From positions 1 through 50,907 of the forward strand of contig CANRNF010000011.1 of assembly GCA_947631865.1 (NCBI GenBank): DNA of 50,907 nucleotides, in the 5' to 3' direction. The first letter of the stretch is position 1. Each line of letters begins with the position of its first letter. The notes under the pieces are model-generated. The model had not been told where the DNA came from and did no database searches. It worked only from the letters and a program-made list of their open reading frames with translations. This stretch comes from an uncultured Oscillospiraceae bacterium. GTDB lineage: Bacteria > Bacillota > Clostridia > Oscillospirales > Oscillospiraceae. The translations under genes were made by a program, and so were the position numbers. This document shows, piece after piece, positions 1 to 8,495 of this stretch.

Positions 1-51
1 ATATTTTCGTATACAACTGCGCTCTTCTATGCTAAGATGTCTGTAGTTCAT
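1..51 (-). CDS. IS30-family transposase, N-terminal 17 codons (cut by window edge)
   Basis: Only the first 17 residues are inside the window; they begin MNYRHLSIEERSCIRKY. The HLSIEER start is typical of the N-terminal helix-turn-helix region of IS30-family transposases, DDE enzymes that bind the element's inverted repeats. The ATG (complement of 49-51) is preceded by a good ribosome site, GAGGAG, six bases upstream. The local sequence is clearly AT-rich compared with the following chromosome, as expected for a transferred element. The catalytic DDE part lies outside the window, so intactness cannot be judged. The family assignment rests on a short stretch. Confidence 0.6.
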   Translation of the reverse strand, partial: MNYRHLSIEERSCIRKY

Positions 52-157
52 ACATTTCTCCTCTGTAGCTTGTTGGTTTGGTCACTTCCATTCTACACGA
101 GATTTGTATGAACTTCTTTATTTTCTTCTACTGTTGCACTTGATACTATAATTCACC
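1..157 (-). mobile_element. Right-hand (5') end of an IS30-type insertion sequence
   Basis: The first ~155 bases are AT-rich and contain the transposase start at 51 and its upstream region. The sequence ACTGTTGCACTTGATA at about 132-147 resembles the terminal repeats of IS30 relatives (GTTGCA followed by an A/T-rich run) and probably lies at or near the element's end. The exact boundary is inferred, because the partner inverted repeat and any target duplication are outside the window. Confidence 0.4.
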
Positions 158-168
158 GCAATAGAAAG

Positions 169-194
169 CCTCCGCGGCAAAACTGCCGCGGAGG
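169..194 (-). terminator. Hairpin downstream of the sugar kinase gene
   Basis: A perfect 11-bp stem, CCTCCGCGGCA with TGCCGCGGAGG, closes a 4-base loop 24 bases past the kinase stop codon. The stretch that follows on the minus strand starts CTTTCTATT, only moderately T-rich, so this is a plausible rather than strong intrinsic terminator. It also separates the kinase from the IS30-type end. Confidence 0.55.
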
Positions 195-217
195 ACATTA
201 TATGTTTTAGAGGACCG

Positions 218-1303
218 TCACCGCTTGATATCGTAATTCATGTTCATGATGGAGCGGATGGAGTCGGCGTCGTCGGTGATGTTGGCGTCGCCGTGGATGG
301 TGTGTTTGATGACGCTGCTGGCCACGGCGAAGTTCACCATGTCCATGGGCCGGTAGCCGTTCATCATGGCGTAGATAAGGCCGCTGGCGAAGGCGTCGCC
401 GCCGCCTACCCGGTCCAGGATGTTGAAGGTGAACAGCCGGCTCTCGAAGGTGTGGCCCTGGTACCACATGTAGGCCATGAGGCTGTTCTCGCTGCCGGTG
501 TGGGCATAGCGGACGTGGCGGGCCAGGCACTTGAGGTTGGGATATTTCTCCACGAACCGCTGAAAGACTTCGTCCTGCTGCTCGTAGCTGGGCTGCAGGG
601 GCACCCCGTCCTTCCAGTCCCCCTTGGCGTGGTCGTTTTCGTCCTTCCACAGGTGATAGGGCTCGATGCCCAGCAGAACGTCCACATAGGGAAGGCACTG
701 GGTGCAGAAATCCCTTGCCTCCTCCCAGGTCCAGAGGGTACTGCGGAAGTTGCCGTCGAAGCTGATGGTGAGTCCCTTCTCCCGGGCCTTTTTGATGCAC
801 TGGAGGGTGAAGTCGGCGCAGCTGGGGCTGAGGGCGGGGGTGATGCCGCTCAGGTGCAGCCAGTCGAAACCCTCCAGCAGGGCGTCCAGGTCCACCTTGC
901 TGAAGTCGTACTCGGTGATGGCGGAGTGCTTCCGGTCATAGGTGACCTTGCTGGGCCGGATGCCGTAGCCCGTCTCCAGGTAGTAGGTGCCCAGCCGGTG
1001 AGAGGGGGTCTCCTCCGGGGTGGAGAGGATGACGGGGGTGCAGTGCACGTCGTTGGACCGGAGCATGCGCACGGCGCTCTTGCCCAGGGAGTTGTTGGGC
1101 ACCACGCTGAAGAAGGTGCTGTCGATGCCCAGGTTGGCCAGGGCCAGGGCGATGTTGGCCTCGCTGCCGCCGTAGCTGGCCTCGAAGCTGGAGGCCATGC
1201 GGATCTTCTCATAGTTGGGCGGGGTCAGCCGGAGCATCACCTCGCCGAAGGTGATGAACCGGGGCGTATCCACGCCTGTCAGGAGGGGATTATGATGTTC
1301 CAT
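218..1303 (-). CDS. kdgK: PfkB-family sugar kinase, probable 2-keto-3-deoxygluconate kinase
   Basis: A 361-residue ribokinase/PfkB-type kinase. The N-terminal part has the FITFGEVMLRLTPP start and YGGSEANIALALANLG substrate-binding region typical of KDG kinases. The C-terminal signature DRVGGGDAFASG carries the catalytic base Asp303 and the anion hole. It would phosphorylate 2-keto-3-deoxygluconate to KDPG in hexuronate or Entner-Doudoroff-type catabolism; no uronate genes are adjacent, so the exact substrate is inferred. The start is taken as the ATG at 1303, with GAGGTG five bases upstream, rather than the GTG two codons earlier. It is a single gene, transcribed away from the M16 pair. A 2-keto-3-deoxy-sugar or fructose-type kinase of another specificity is the main alternative. 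Confidence 0.75.
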   Translation of the reverse strand: MEHHNPLLTGVDTPRFITFGEVMLRLTPPNYEKIRMASSFEASYGGSEANIALALANLGIDSTFFSVVPNNSLGKSAVRMLRSNDVHCTPVILSTPEETPSHRLGTYYLETGYGIRPSKVTYDRKHSAITEYDFSKVDLDALLEGFDWLHLSGITPALSPSCADFTLQCIKKAREKGLTISFDGNFRSTLWTWEEARDFCTQCLPYVDVLLGIEPYHLWKDENDHAKGDWKDGVPLQPSYEQQDEVFQRFVEKYPNLKCLARHVRYAHTGSENSLMAYMWYQGHTFESRLFTFNILDRVGGGDAFASGLIYAMMNGYRPMDMVNFAVASSVIKHTIHGDANITDDADSIRSIMNMNYDIKR

Positions 1304-1323
1304 GGTCACACCTCACGCGTCAA

Positions 1324-1369
1324 GGCCGCGAAGCGGCCGATATCTTATCTATTTTTGCATATCTCACAA
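1324..1369 (-). promoter_or_regulatory. Putative kdgK promoter and leader hairpin
   Basis: On the minus strand TTGTGA (1364-1369), a 16-base spacer and TAAGAT (1342-1347) form a fair sigma-A-type promoter. Between it and the ribosome site lies a perfect GGCCGC/GCGGCC hairpin (1324-1338, 3-base loop), which would form in the untranslated leader. It has no T-run, so it looks like a leader structure rather than a terminator. The promoter call is by eye only. Confidence 0.35.
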
Positions 1370-1463
1370 GAAAATGCAAGTATCACAGAAAAGTTTTATG
1401 TCTTTTGACCGAGTTTTTCGGCAAAAAGTGCCCGGGCCGGTCTACGAATTCACGATTTAGTCA

Positions 1464-1492
1464 TTTTCAAAGCCCCTGCCCTGTGCTATAAT
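1464..1492 (+). promoter_or_regulatory. Promoter of the yfmF-yfmH-lgt operon
   Basis: A consensus -10, TATAAT (1487-1492), lies 17 bases after TTTTCA (1464-1469, four of six -35 matches). It sits about 30 bases upstream of the first gene's ribosome site in a relatively AT-rich gap between divergent genes. Confidence 0.6.
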
Positions 1493-1524
1493 ATCCATAT
1501 CGATTTACGGATGGGGTGAGCGCT

Positions 1525-2826
1525 TTGACCAGATCGCGGCGGGAGCTGCTGCCGGGCGTGTTTCTCACATGCCTGCAGACCGAAAAATTCAAGACGGGGA
1601 TCCTCAGAGCGCATCTGCTGACCCCCCTGGACCGGGAGACGGCGGCGCAAAACGCCCTCATCCCCAGCGTCCTGCGCCGGGGCACCGTCCGGTACCCGGA
1701 CATGGGGGCCCTGGGCGCGCGGCTGGATGAGCTGTACGGCGCCCGCCTGGAACCCTCCGTGCGGAAGCTGGGGGAGATCCAGTGCGTGGGCTTCGTGGCC
1801 GATTTTGTGGAGACGCCCGGCCAGGATGTACTGGAGGACATGGCCGCCCTCCTGGGCGAGGTGCTGCTTTCCCCCAACACCCGGGGCGGGCTGCTGCTGC
1901 CCAAGTACGTGGAGAGCGAGAGGGAAAAACTCCTGCAGGACATCCGGGCCCGGGTGAACGACCGGGCCGAATACGCCCGGCAGCGGCTCATCGAGCTCAT
2001 GTGCCCCGGGGAGGCCTATGCCGTGGACGGCCTGGGGGACGAGGACACCGCCGGGGATATCGGCTACGTGGCCCTGACCCGGCACTATAAGGCCCTGCTC
2101 GCCGCCGGCCCCATAGAGATATTCTACTGCGGCGCCGCCGACGAGACACGGGTGGCCGCCGCCATGAAGGACGCCCTGGCCATGCTGCCCCGGGGGGAGC
2201 TGGATTTCGACATCGGCACGGACATCCGCATGAACACCGTAGAGGAGACCGCCCGGGCCTTCACTGAGGAGATGGACGTGGGCCAGGGAAAGCTGGTGCT
2301 GGGCTACCGGCTGGGGGACGCCATGGAGGACCCGGATATGGCGGCATTGCGGGTGATGAACTATATCCTGGGCGATCCGGCGGGCGCCAGCTATGTGTCC
2401 TCCAAGCTCTTCCTGCAAGTGCGGGAGAGGCAGAGCCTGTGCTATTACGTGGATTCGGAGCTGGACCTGATGAAGGGCCTCATGATCGTGGCCAGCGGCA
2501 TCGATCCGGCGGATCACGAAAAGGCCCTGGCGGAGATCGGCCGCCAGGTGCAGGCCGTGAAGGACGGAGACTTTACCGACGACGAGCTGCGCACGGCGCG
2601 GGCGGGTCTGAGTGCCCGCATGCTGTCGCTCACAGACGACCCGGCCAGGCTGGAGAAGTTCTGGCTGGAGCAGAACGTGCTGGGCCTGGACTATGGGCCC
2701 GAGGAGCTGGCCGCCCTGGCCCTGGACGTGACCAGAGAAGATGTCATCAAGGCCGCGGCGGGCATAGAGTGCGACGGGGTGTATTTCCTGCGGGGGGCCG
2801 AGGGGGACGACGATGAAGAGAACTGA
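1525..2826 (+). CDS. yfmF: M16 peptidase-like protein without zinc site (YfmF type)
   Basis: About 433 residues with the two-lobed insulinase (M16) fold: an N-terminal lobe and a C-terminal lobe containing the RERQSLCYYVDSELD region, a hallmark of the M16 C-terminal domain. The HxxEH zinc motif is absent, as expected for the non-catalytic partner of an M16 pair. In Bacillus this YfmF/YfmH pair has been linked to the 5-aminopentanol modification of elongation factor P; whether it acts so here is inferred. A TTG at 1525 is preferred as start, because GGTGA at 1515-1519 lies five bases upstream; a GTG at 1516 in frame has no such site. It overlaps the next gene by 14 bases, so the two are translated together. 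Confidence 0.8.
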   Translation: MTRSRRELLPGVFLTCLQTEKFKTGILRAHLLTPLDRETAAQNALIPSVLRRGTVRYPDMGALGARLDELYGARLEPSVRKLGEIQCVGFVADFVETPGQDVLEDMAALLGEVLLSPNTRGGLLLPKYVESEREKLLQDIRARVNDRAEYARQRLIELMCPGEAYAVDGLGDEDTAGDIGYVALTRHYKALLAAGPIEIFYCGAADETRVAAAMKDALAMLPRGELDFDIGTDIRMNTVEETARAFTEEMDVGQGKLVLGYRLGDAMEDPDMAALRVMNYILGDPAGASYVSSKLFLQVRERQSLCYYVDSELDLMKGLMIVASGIDPADHEKALAEIGRQVQAVKDGDFTDDELRTARAGLSARMLSLTDDPARLEKFWLEQNVLGLDYGPEELAALALDVTREDVIKAAAGIECDGVYFLRGAEGDDDEEN

Positions 2827-4072
2827 CTATCCGGCCCTGGGGCTGAGTCTTTTCGAGACGAAGCTGGAAAACGGCCTCACACTATGCGTGATACCCCGGC
2901 CCGGCTGGCGCAGGGCAAGGGCCTGCTTCGTGACCGATTACGGCGGCGCGGACCGGCGCTTCGTCCTGGACGGCGAGGCCTACGACACCCCGGCGGGAGT
3001 GGCCCACTACCTGGAGCACAAGATGTTCGACATGCCCTGCGGCAGCGTGGACGACCGGTTCGCTGCCCGGGGCGCGGACTCCAACGCCTATACCTCCGAG
3101 GCGGTCACCAGCTACCACTTCCTCTGCACGGATAAATTCGAGGAAAATCTGCGGGACCTGCTGGAATTCGTGTCCACCCCTTATTTCACCCCGGAAACGG
3201 TGGAGAAGGAGCGGGGCATCATCGGCCAGGAGATCGCAGAGGAAGAGGATGACCCGGCCGCCGCGGCCTATATGGGCTGTATAAAACTGCTGTTCGGCGA
3301 AGGTCCCCTGGGGGACATGGTGGTGGGAACGGCCGCGTCCATCGCGGACATCACGGACCAGACGCTGTACGCATGCCACAAGGCCTTCTACGCCCCGGCC
3401 AATATGGCCCTGTGCGTGGCGGGGGATGTGGACCCGGAGGCGGTGGAGCGCATTGCCCGGGAGACGCTGCCCGGGGAGAAAGCGCCCCTGCGGTCGCGGG
3501 ACTACGGCCCGGATCTGGGGCTGGAGCCCTTGGAAACGCGGGTCCAGCGGACCATGGACGTGTCCGCGCCCCAATTCTGCGCCGGGCTGAAGCTGGGCCC
3601 GGCGGCTCAGGGGCCGGAGACGCTGAAAGAGCGGCTCACGGCGGAGCTTGCCATGCGCTGCCTCTGGGGCGGGCACGCCCCGGCGTACATCGGCCTTTAC
3701 GAAAAAGGACTTTTGAACGATACTTTCCGCTTCTCAGCCACCTATGCCGGCGGCGTGGGATATATCTGCCTGGAGGGGGAGTCCCCCGACCCGGAGGCGG
3801 CCCTGACCGGACTGCTGGCGGCGGAAAAAGGCATAGACCCCGCCTTCTTTGCCCGGCAGAAAAAGGCGGTGCTGGGCGGCTTTATCCGGCTGCTGGACGA
3901 CTTCTGGGAGCTGACGGAATCCCTGGCGGACGGGACCTTCGGGGGCTTTGACCCGCTGGGGATGCCCGCCGCGCTGGAGACGCTGACCGTGGAGGACGTC
4001 AACGGCTGGATCAGGGAACATATCGTTCCGGATCGGTTCGCCCTCTCTGTCATCCGCCCCAAGGAGGCATAA
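2813..4072 (+). CDS. yfmH: M16 family zinc peptidase (YfmH type)
   Basis: A 419-residue M16 peptidase. The inverted zinc motif HYLEH is complete (His65, Glu68, His69), and a downstream glutamate-rich helix around residues 135-150 can supply the third ligand. The R/Y-pair region of the C-terminal lobe is less conserved than in the partner, which fits a heterodimer where YfmH is catalytic and YfmF supplies the other half of the chamber. It starts with ATG inside the end of yfmF and ends directly before lgt; the AAGGAGG of lgt overlaps its last codons. It is cytoplasmic: no signal peptide is present. Confidence 0.82.
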   Translation: MKRTDYPALGLSLFETKLENGLTLCVIPRPGWRRARACFVTDYGGADRRFVLDGEAYDTPAGVAHYLEHKMFDMPCGSVDDRFAARGADSNAYTSEAVTSYHFLCTDKFEENLRDLLEFVSTPYFTPETVEKERGIIGQEIAEEEDDPAAAAYMGCIKLLFGEGPLGDMVVGTAASIADITDQTLYACHKAFYAPANMALCVAGDVDPEAVERIARETLPGEKAPLRSRDYGPDLGLEPLETRVQRTMDVSAPQFCAGLKLGPAAQGPETLKERLTAELAMRCLWGGHAPAYIGLYEKGLLNDTFRFSATYAGGVGYICLEGESPDPEAALTGLLAAEKGIDPAFFARQKKAVLGGFIRLLDDFWELTESLADGTFGGFDPLGMPAALETLTVEDVNGWIREHIVPDRFALSVIRPKEA

Positions 4073-5029
4073 ATGAGCAACGCATCCATCTCCTTCCCCA
4101 TGCTGGGGAGCTGGTCCATCGACCCGCCCAACAGCTTCACCCTGTTCGGCCACGAGTTTTACTGGTACGGCATCATCATCGCTTGCGGCTTCCTGCTGGC
4201 GGTGGCCTACTGCCTGCACAGAAGCCATGAGTTCGGCATCAAACAGGACGACGTGATCGACTGTCTGCTGTTCGCGGTGCCCCTGGGCATCATCGGCGCC
4301 CGGGCCTACTACGTCATTTTCTTCGGCCACTACACCTCCTTCTGGGACATGTGCAAGATATGGGAGGGGGGCCTGGCCATCTACGGGGCGGTGATCGCCG
4401 CGGTGCTCACCGTGCTGGTGGTCTGCCGGGTCAAGCGCATCTCCGCCCTGGCCCTGCTGGACCTTACGAGCTTCGGCTTTCTCATCGGCCAGTGCATCGG
4501 CCGGTGGGGCAACTTCATGAACCGGGAGGCCTTTGGCTACGAGACGGACATCTTCTGCCGCATGGGCCTTACCGTGAACGGGGTCACCACCTATGTCCAC
4601 CCCACGTTTTTGTATGAGTCCCTGTGGAACCTGACGGGCTTCATCGCGCTGCATGTTCTTTCCAAAAAGACAAAACGCAGATTTGACGGCCAGTATTTCC
4701 TTACCTACGTGCTGTGGTACGGTCTGGGCAGGGCCTGGATCGAGGGCCTGCGGGCCGACTCCCTGTACCTGGGCAGTACCGGCATGCGGGTGAGTCAGCT
4801 TTTGGCCATCGCGGCCGCGGGGATCTCGGCGGTGCTGCTGCTGACGCTGACAAGCCGGGCGAAGAAGACGTCCAAGTCCCTTTGGGCGGACAAAGTGGCT
4901 GCCGCACTGGCGGTGGAGGCTGTTCCGGCCCAGGAGCCGGAAATGAATGAGGACGCATCGGAAGTTTTGCCTCCGGCCGAGCCGGACGAGGCGGAAATTC
5001 CCGGCGATAAAGAGGAAGAAACAAAGTAA
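4073..5029 (+). CDS. lgt: Prolipoprotein diacylglyceryl transferase
   Basis: A 318-residue integral membrane enzyme that moves diacylglycerol from phosphatidylglycerol to the lipobox cysteine of prolipoproteins, the first step of lipoprotein maturation. Visible family marks are FYWYGIIIACGFLLA in the first membrane segment, the EGGLAIYGAV variant of the HGGL loop, the invariant GRWGNFMNREAFG signature (about residues 142-154), and GLGRAWIEGLRADSL near the C-terminus. The last 60 or so residues form an acidic, proline/alanine-rich cytosolic tail beyond the usual Lgt end. ATG follows the yfmH stop directly, with AAGGAGG five bases upstream. The second step, LspA, is also encoded in this window. 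Confidence 0.95.
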   Translation: MSNASISFPMLGSWSIDPPNSFTLFGHEFYWYGIIIACGFLLAVAYCLHRSHEFGIKQDDVIDCLLFAVPLGIIGARAYYVIFFGHYTSFWDMCKIWEGGLAIYGAVIAAVLTVLVVCRVKRISALALLDLTSFGFLIGQCIGRWGNFMNREAFGYETDIFCRMGLTVNGVTTYVHPTFLYESLWNLTGFIALHVLSKKTKRRFDGQYFLTYVLWYGLGRAWIEGLRADSLYLGSTGMRVSQLLAIAAAGISAVLLLTLTSRAKKTSKSLWADKVAAALAVEAVPAQEPEMNEDASEVLPPAEPDEAEIPGDKEEETK

Positions 5030-5066
5030 ACTATAGAGAAAAACAAGCTGTAAGGAGGCTAATACC

Positions 5067-5594
5067 ATGGCAGGATTCAATGATTTTCTCACAAAAGCGG
5101 GCGCCATCGCGTCCAAGGCCGCGGACAAAGCCAAGGACCTGGCCGGTACCGCCGCCGTCAAGACAAAGCAGTACAGCCGCATCGCCAAGCTCAATATGGA
5201 TATCTCCGGCCAGAAGGACGACATGAAGAAGGCCTACGCCGAGCTGGGCAAGATCTACTATGAGGCCCACCACGACGCCCCCGACGAGACCTGCGCCCCC
5301 CTGTGCCAGCAGATCGACGAGGCCGCGGCGGCCATCGCCTCCATGGAGGAGGAGATCGCCAAGATCAAGGCGGAGATGGAGACAGTGGAGGACGCGGACC
5401 TGGAGGACGTGGTGGACGCCACCGAGACCGAGGCAGGCGTAGAGGTGGAGATCCAGGTGGAGGAGCCTGCGGCCCCGGAAGCCCCGGCGGAGCCTGCCGC
5501 CCCCGCGGAGCCCGCGGAACCGGCCGCTCCGGCCGAGCCCGCCGCCCCCGAGACCCCCGAGGGGACCAGGGAAGATCCCCCCGCCTGGAACTGA
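5067..5594 (+). CDS. Coiled-coil protein with Ala/Pro/Glu tail, unknown function
   Basis: A 175-residue soluble protein that I do not recognise by function. The first 60 residues are Ala/Lys-rich and amphipathic (repeats of the AxKAxDKAKDLA kind). Residues 40-110 form heptad-like helices with a pair of cysteines around 75-80. The last 45 residues are almost only Pro, Ala and Glu (PAAPAEPAEP repeats), a flexible linker-like tail. ATG at 5067 has an ideal AAGGAGG eight bases upstream. It is the last gene of the yfmF-yfmH-lgt run and is followed at once by a strong terminator. No signal peptide or membrane segment is visible. Confidence 0.7.
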   Translation: MAGFNDFLTKAGAIASKAADKAKDLAGTAAVKTKQYSRIAKLNMDISGQKDDMKKAYAELGKIYYEAHHDAPDETCAPLCQQIDEAAAAIASMEEEIAKIKAEMETVEDADLEDVVDATETEAGVEVEIQVEEPAAPEAPAEPAAPAEPAEPAAPAEPAAPETPEGTREDPPAWN

Positions 5595-5605
5595 GCGGGA
5601 CACAT

Positions 5606-5644
5606 AAAGAAGTATCCCCCGCCGCCGGCGGGGGATACTTCTTT
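5606..5644. terminator. Strong bidirectional terminator
   Basis: A perfect 18-bp stem with a 3-base loop. The plus-strand arm starts AAAGAAGTATCCCCC and its partner ends with ACTTCTTT, so A- and T-rich ends lie on both strands. It sits between two convergent genes (coiled-coil protein and GtrA) and should stop transcription from both sides. Confidence 0.88.
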
Positions 5645-5657
5645 ATACACGTTTCGT

Positions 5658-6092
5658 TCAGTTCTTTTTCCGGAAGGCGATGAACTTGCTGAGGAAGTAG
5701 TTGAGGATGATGACCACGATGGATATGACCACCTTGGCCGCCAGGCCTTCCACGCCGAAGAGGGTCTGATCAAGACCCAGGCGCATGAGAAGGGGCAGAC
5801 CGCCCAGCTCTACGAGACCGGAAAAGAGACGCCCGGCATAAAAAGCGCCGGCTTCCTTCAGCCATTGGGGCCAGGCCCAGCTCTTGGACTGGAACACCCA
5901 CAGCTTGTTGGTGACGAAGGCGAAAGTCACGGCGCAGACCCAGCTCAGGATGTTGCCGGGGGTCACGCCCATGCCGAAAACGCCCACGAACAGGGCATAG
6001 GTGGCCCAGCTCACCACGGTGGTGGCGCCGCCGAAGAGGAGATAGTTTATGATCTCCCGGTGGGCCTCATAGAGGGATCTGAGCTTTTTCAT
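5658..6092 (-). CDS. GtrA family membrane protein
   Basis: A 144-residue protein with four predicted membrane segments and the GtrA-family pattern FGGATTVVSWATYALF near the N-terminus and FVTNKLWVF in the loop after TM2. Members are thought to flip or bind polyprenyl-linked sugars for cell-wall or surface-glycan decoration. It overlaps the preceding lipoprotein gene by four bases (ATGA), and the GT-C-like protein lies further upstream on the same strand, which supports a role in decorating the envelope. The substrate cannot be told. Confidence 0.85.
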   Translation of the reverse strand: MKKLRSLYEAHREIINYLLFGGATTVVSWATYALFVGVFGMGVTPGNILSWVCAVTFAFVTNKLWVFQSKSWAWPQWLKEAGAFYAGRLFSGLVELGGLPLLMRLGLDQTLFGVEGLAAKVVISIVVIILNYFLSKFIAFRKKN

Positions 6093-6508
6093 TCCGTCTC
6101 CCCGTCCAGATACACGGCCCGGACGATCTCACCGGTGGCGGTGCGCATGGTCCAGACGGAGAAGCCCCGGTAGTAGAGCATGCCGTCCTCGGCGCCATCC
6201 TGTTCGCAGGAGGCGGAGTACTCCGTGCTCACGGGCTGGCCGATGGCGTTGATGAGGGCGTTGGCGGGCTGGCCGATGTAGCCCAGGGCCTTGCCGTAGC
6301 TCTGGTCGTCCAGGACGGCGTCGGAGCTGGAGGCGGGGGGCACATGGGTCTGCTGGGCCTGGGCCGTGTCCGAGGCGGAGGCCGCCAGCACCTCCTGGGG
6401 CGCCGGGGTGGCCGTGGCCTCCGGCTCCTCGGGAGCCTTTTCCCGGCGGCAGGCCGCCAGGGCAAGAAGCATCGTGAAAGCAAGCAAAAGGGAGAGGGTC
6501 TTTTTCAT
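6089..6508 (-). CDS. Small lipoprotein, unknown function
   Basis: 139 residues starting with a lipoprotein signal peptide: KK, a leucine-rich core, and the lipobox LAAC ending at Cys20. A Pro/Glu/Ala/Thr-rich flexible spacer follows to about residue 65. The C-terminal 75 residues look folded (GKALGYIGQPANALINAIG and GMLYYRGFSVWTM); they resemble small extracytoplasmic domains of unknown role seen in related Clostridia. GGAGG lies ten bases before ATG. It is coupled to gtrA by a four-base overlap. Lgt and LspA from this window would process it. Confidence 0.75.
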   Translation of the reverse strand: MKKTLSLLLAFTMLLALAACRREKAPEEPEATATPAPQEVLAASASDTAQAQQTHVPPASSSDAVLDDQSYGKALGYIGQPANALINAIGQPVSTEYSASCEQDGAEDGMLYYRGFSVWTMRTATGEIVRAVYLDGETE

Positions 6509-6572
6509 CAGGGTATTACCTCCATTGGGGAAACGCGTGGGTGGATGCGAACGTGGACATCATAGCACAATT

Positions 6573-8477
6573 TTAAGTGATTTGGAAGATGCTGATACCG
6601 CCCTGGTCGTAGACGAGGGGGTAGTTGTCGGCGAAATAGTCGTAGTTCACGTGGTAGTCGGCGTATTCCGAATTGCCGATGTAGACGTAGTCCACGCCGT
6701 ACTCGGCCGCCAGGCGCTCAAAGTCCTGGCCGCCGGCGTACATGACCGGCAGCTGGGCCTCCCGGGCGCCGTAGTCGATGCCGTGGTAATAGAGGTACAT
6801 CCCCGCCCCGCACAGGATGTTGCGGCCCGTGAGGACCGAGACGGGGTTGGTGTGGTCCGAGGAGGTGAGGAACAGGCTGTCCGCCGGGGTGTTCCCGATG
6901 ATGAAATCCGCCGCGGCCGCCTGCTCGCCGGACAAAAACTGATACTCGCCGGCCGCCTCCCGGAGAAGGCTCATGCCCCCGGAGAGGGTGCCCAGGACCA
7001 CCAGCAGGGCCGCCGCGCTTCCGGCGAGAGCCCGGGGCCGGACCCGCTCCAGCAGCGCCCACAGCCAGCCGCAGATCAGGATATCCGTCACCATGTACCA
7101 GATGTACAGCAGCTTGTTGTCGTCATAGGGGTTGGGCTGGAAGGCCACCAGATTGGCCAGCACGAACAGCCCCGCCGCGCCCCAGAAGAGGCGGGCCTTG
7201 TCCCCCCGCAGGAAGAACATCATGGGCAGCATGGCGCAGAACACCACGCCGCAGTTCACCATCCAGAACCACAGCCAGGGCATGTCCCCGTGGACCCAGC
7301 CGGGGTTGAGCCAGAGAAGGTTCCCGGTGCTGGCCGCGTCGAAGGTCCAGACGATGAGCTGGGGCAGGGCGAGGGCGAGGCAGATCGCGCCATAAAAGAC
7401 GTAATTTATAACAAGGGCCTTCAGGCGTCCGGCCTTTTTTGCCTTGCCCAGGAAAGCGAAAAACCAGCCCGCCGACAGCACCCCAAGAGCCAGGAAGCTG
7501 TGGGTGTGGACCATGGGCATGAGCCCCGCGAGAACGCCCAGGACGACGATCTCCCGCCGGCCGCCCTGGCCGGATACCGTCTTCCCGATGGCCTTGATGA
7601 GAAGGTATATGGCCGCGAGGACAAGGCACCAGCCGGCCATAGTGGTCCGCTGGGGGATGAGCATGTCGCATATCACGTTCACCCAGCGCAGGTCCTCGTC
7701 CACCAGGTTGGTGGGGGTCACGTAAAAGCCGCCCAGCAGGTCTGTGAGGCTGTATTTGCCGTTCAGGAAGAGCACGAACCCGAACCCGCCGTTGAAGACG
7801 AACAGGAGCCACGCCATGAGGGTGGGGCCCAGCTTTTTGGTGAGCTCATCCGCCAGCAGCCAGAAGCCGTAAAACACCGCGAACAGGAAAAAGAGGCTGG
7901 GCAGGATCACCGCCATGCGCAGGCTCAGCCCGAAAAACCGCAGACTGGCCGTGGCGGCGTCCACCAGGAAGGGGTAGTCGATCCGCTGGCCGGGGAAGAT
8001 GCTGTAGTCCGGGGGGAACTTGCTCTGCCGGTAGAGGCTCTCGGCGAAGCCCAGGTGCATCCCCAGATCCCCGTAGGTGCTCTGGCCCACCCAGAGGCTG
8101 CCGTCGGCGTGGGGCAGCAGCACGTGGGTATAGAGGAGGTACCCGCAGAAAACAGTGATGAGAAGGCTGGCCAGGGCCCCCACCGCGTCCGCCGGGGGCG
8201 GCGGGGCGGGCAGCAGCTTTTTGCCCGCCTCTTTGGGCGCGTCCGGCTTGGGCCCCAACATGCAGAGGCACACGGTGCCCACGGTGGCGAGGCACAGAGC
8301 GATCAGCTCCGCGGTCATGGTGAAGCCCGCGAAAAAGGCGATGAGGCAGGGCAGCCACATCAGCGCCGTACAGCCGAACACCAGCCCCAGCCAGCACTTC
8401 ACCGCCCCCCGACAGGAGGGCAGCACGCGCCAGGCCAGGGCCAGGCCAAAGAGCATATATACGATGAGAGCGGGCAT
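6573..8477 (-). CDS. GT-C-type polytopic membrane protein (putative glycosyltransferase)
   Basis: 634 residues with about 12-14 predicted membrane segments and a C-terminal soluble part (from about residue 520). The first large outside loop carries GDLGMH (Asp137, His141), the place where GT-C enzymes such as ArnT/PMT-type transferases keep their catalytic acid residue. The C-terminal domain has NTPADSLFLTSSDHTNPVSV, common in GT39-like surface-sugar transferases. It would use a polyprenyl-phosphate sugar at the outer membrane face; this role is inferred from topology. ATG at 8477 has AAGGAG eight bases upstream. The lipoprotein and gtrA follow downstream, which fits a small glycan-decoration unit. 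Confidence 0.6.
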   Translation of the reverse strand: MPALIVYMLFGLALAWRVLPSCRGAVKCWLGLVFGCTALMWLPCLIAFFAGFTMTAELIALCLATVGTVCLCMLGPKPDAPKEAGKKLLPAPPPPADAVGALASLLITVFCGYLLYTHVLLPHADGSLWVGQSTYGDLGMHLGFAESLYRQSKFPPDYSIFPGQRIDYPFLVDAATASLRFFGLSLRMAVILPSLFFLFAVFYGFWLLADELTKKLGPTLMAWLLFVFNGGFGFVLFLNGKYSLTDLLGGFYVTPTNLVDEDLRWVNVICDMLIPQRTTMAGWCLVLAAIYLLIKAIGKTVSGQGGRREIVVLGVLAGLMPMVHTHSFLALGVLSAGWFFAFLGKAKKAGRLKALVINYVFYGAICLALALPQLIVWTFDAASTGNLLWLNPGWVHGDMPWLWFWMVNCGVVFCAMLPMMFFLRGDKARLFWGAAGLFVLANLVAFQPNPYDDNKLLYIWYMVTDILICGWLWALLERVRPRALAGSAAALLVVLGTLSGGMSLLREAAGEYQFLSGEQAAAADFIIGNTPADSLFLTSSDHTNPVSVLTGRNILCGAGMYLYYHGIDYGAREAQLPVMYAGGQDFERLAAEYGVDYVYIGNSEYADYHVNYDYFADNYPLVYDQGGISIFQIT

Positions 8478-8495
8478 TTAGATTTCTCCTTATAT

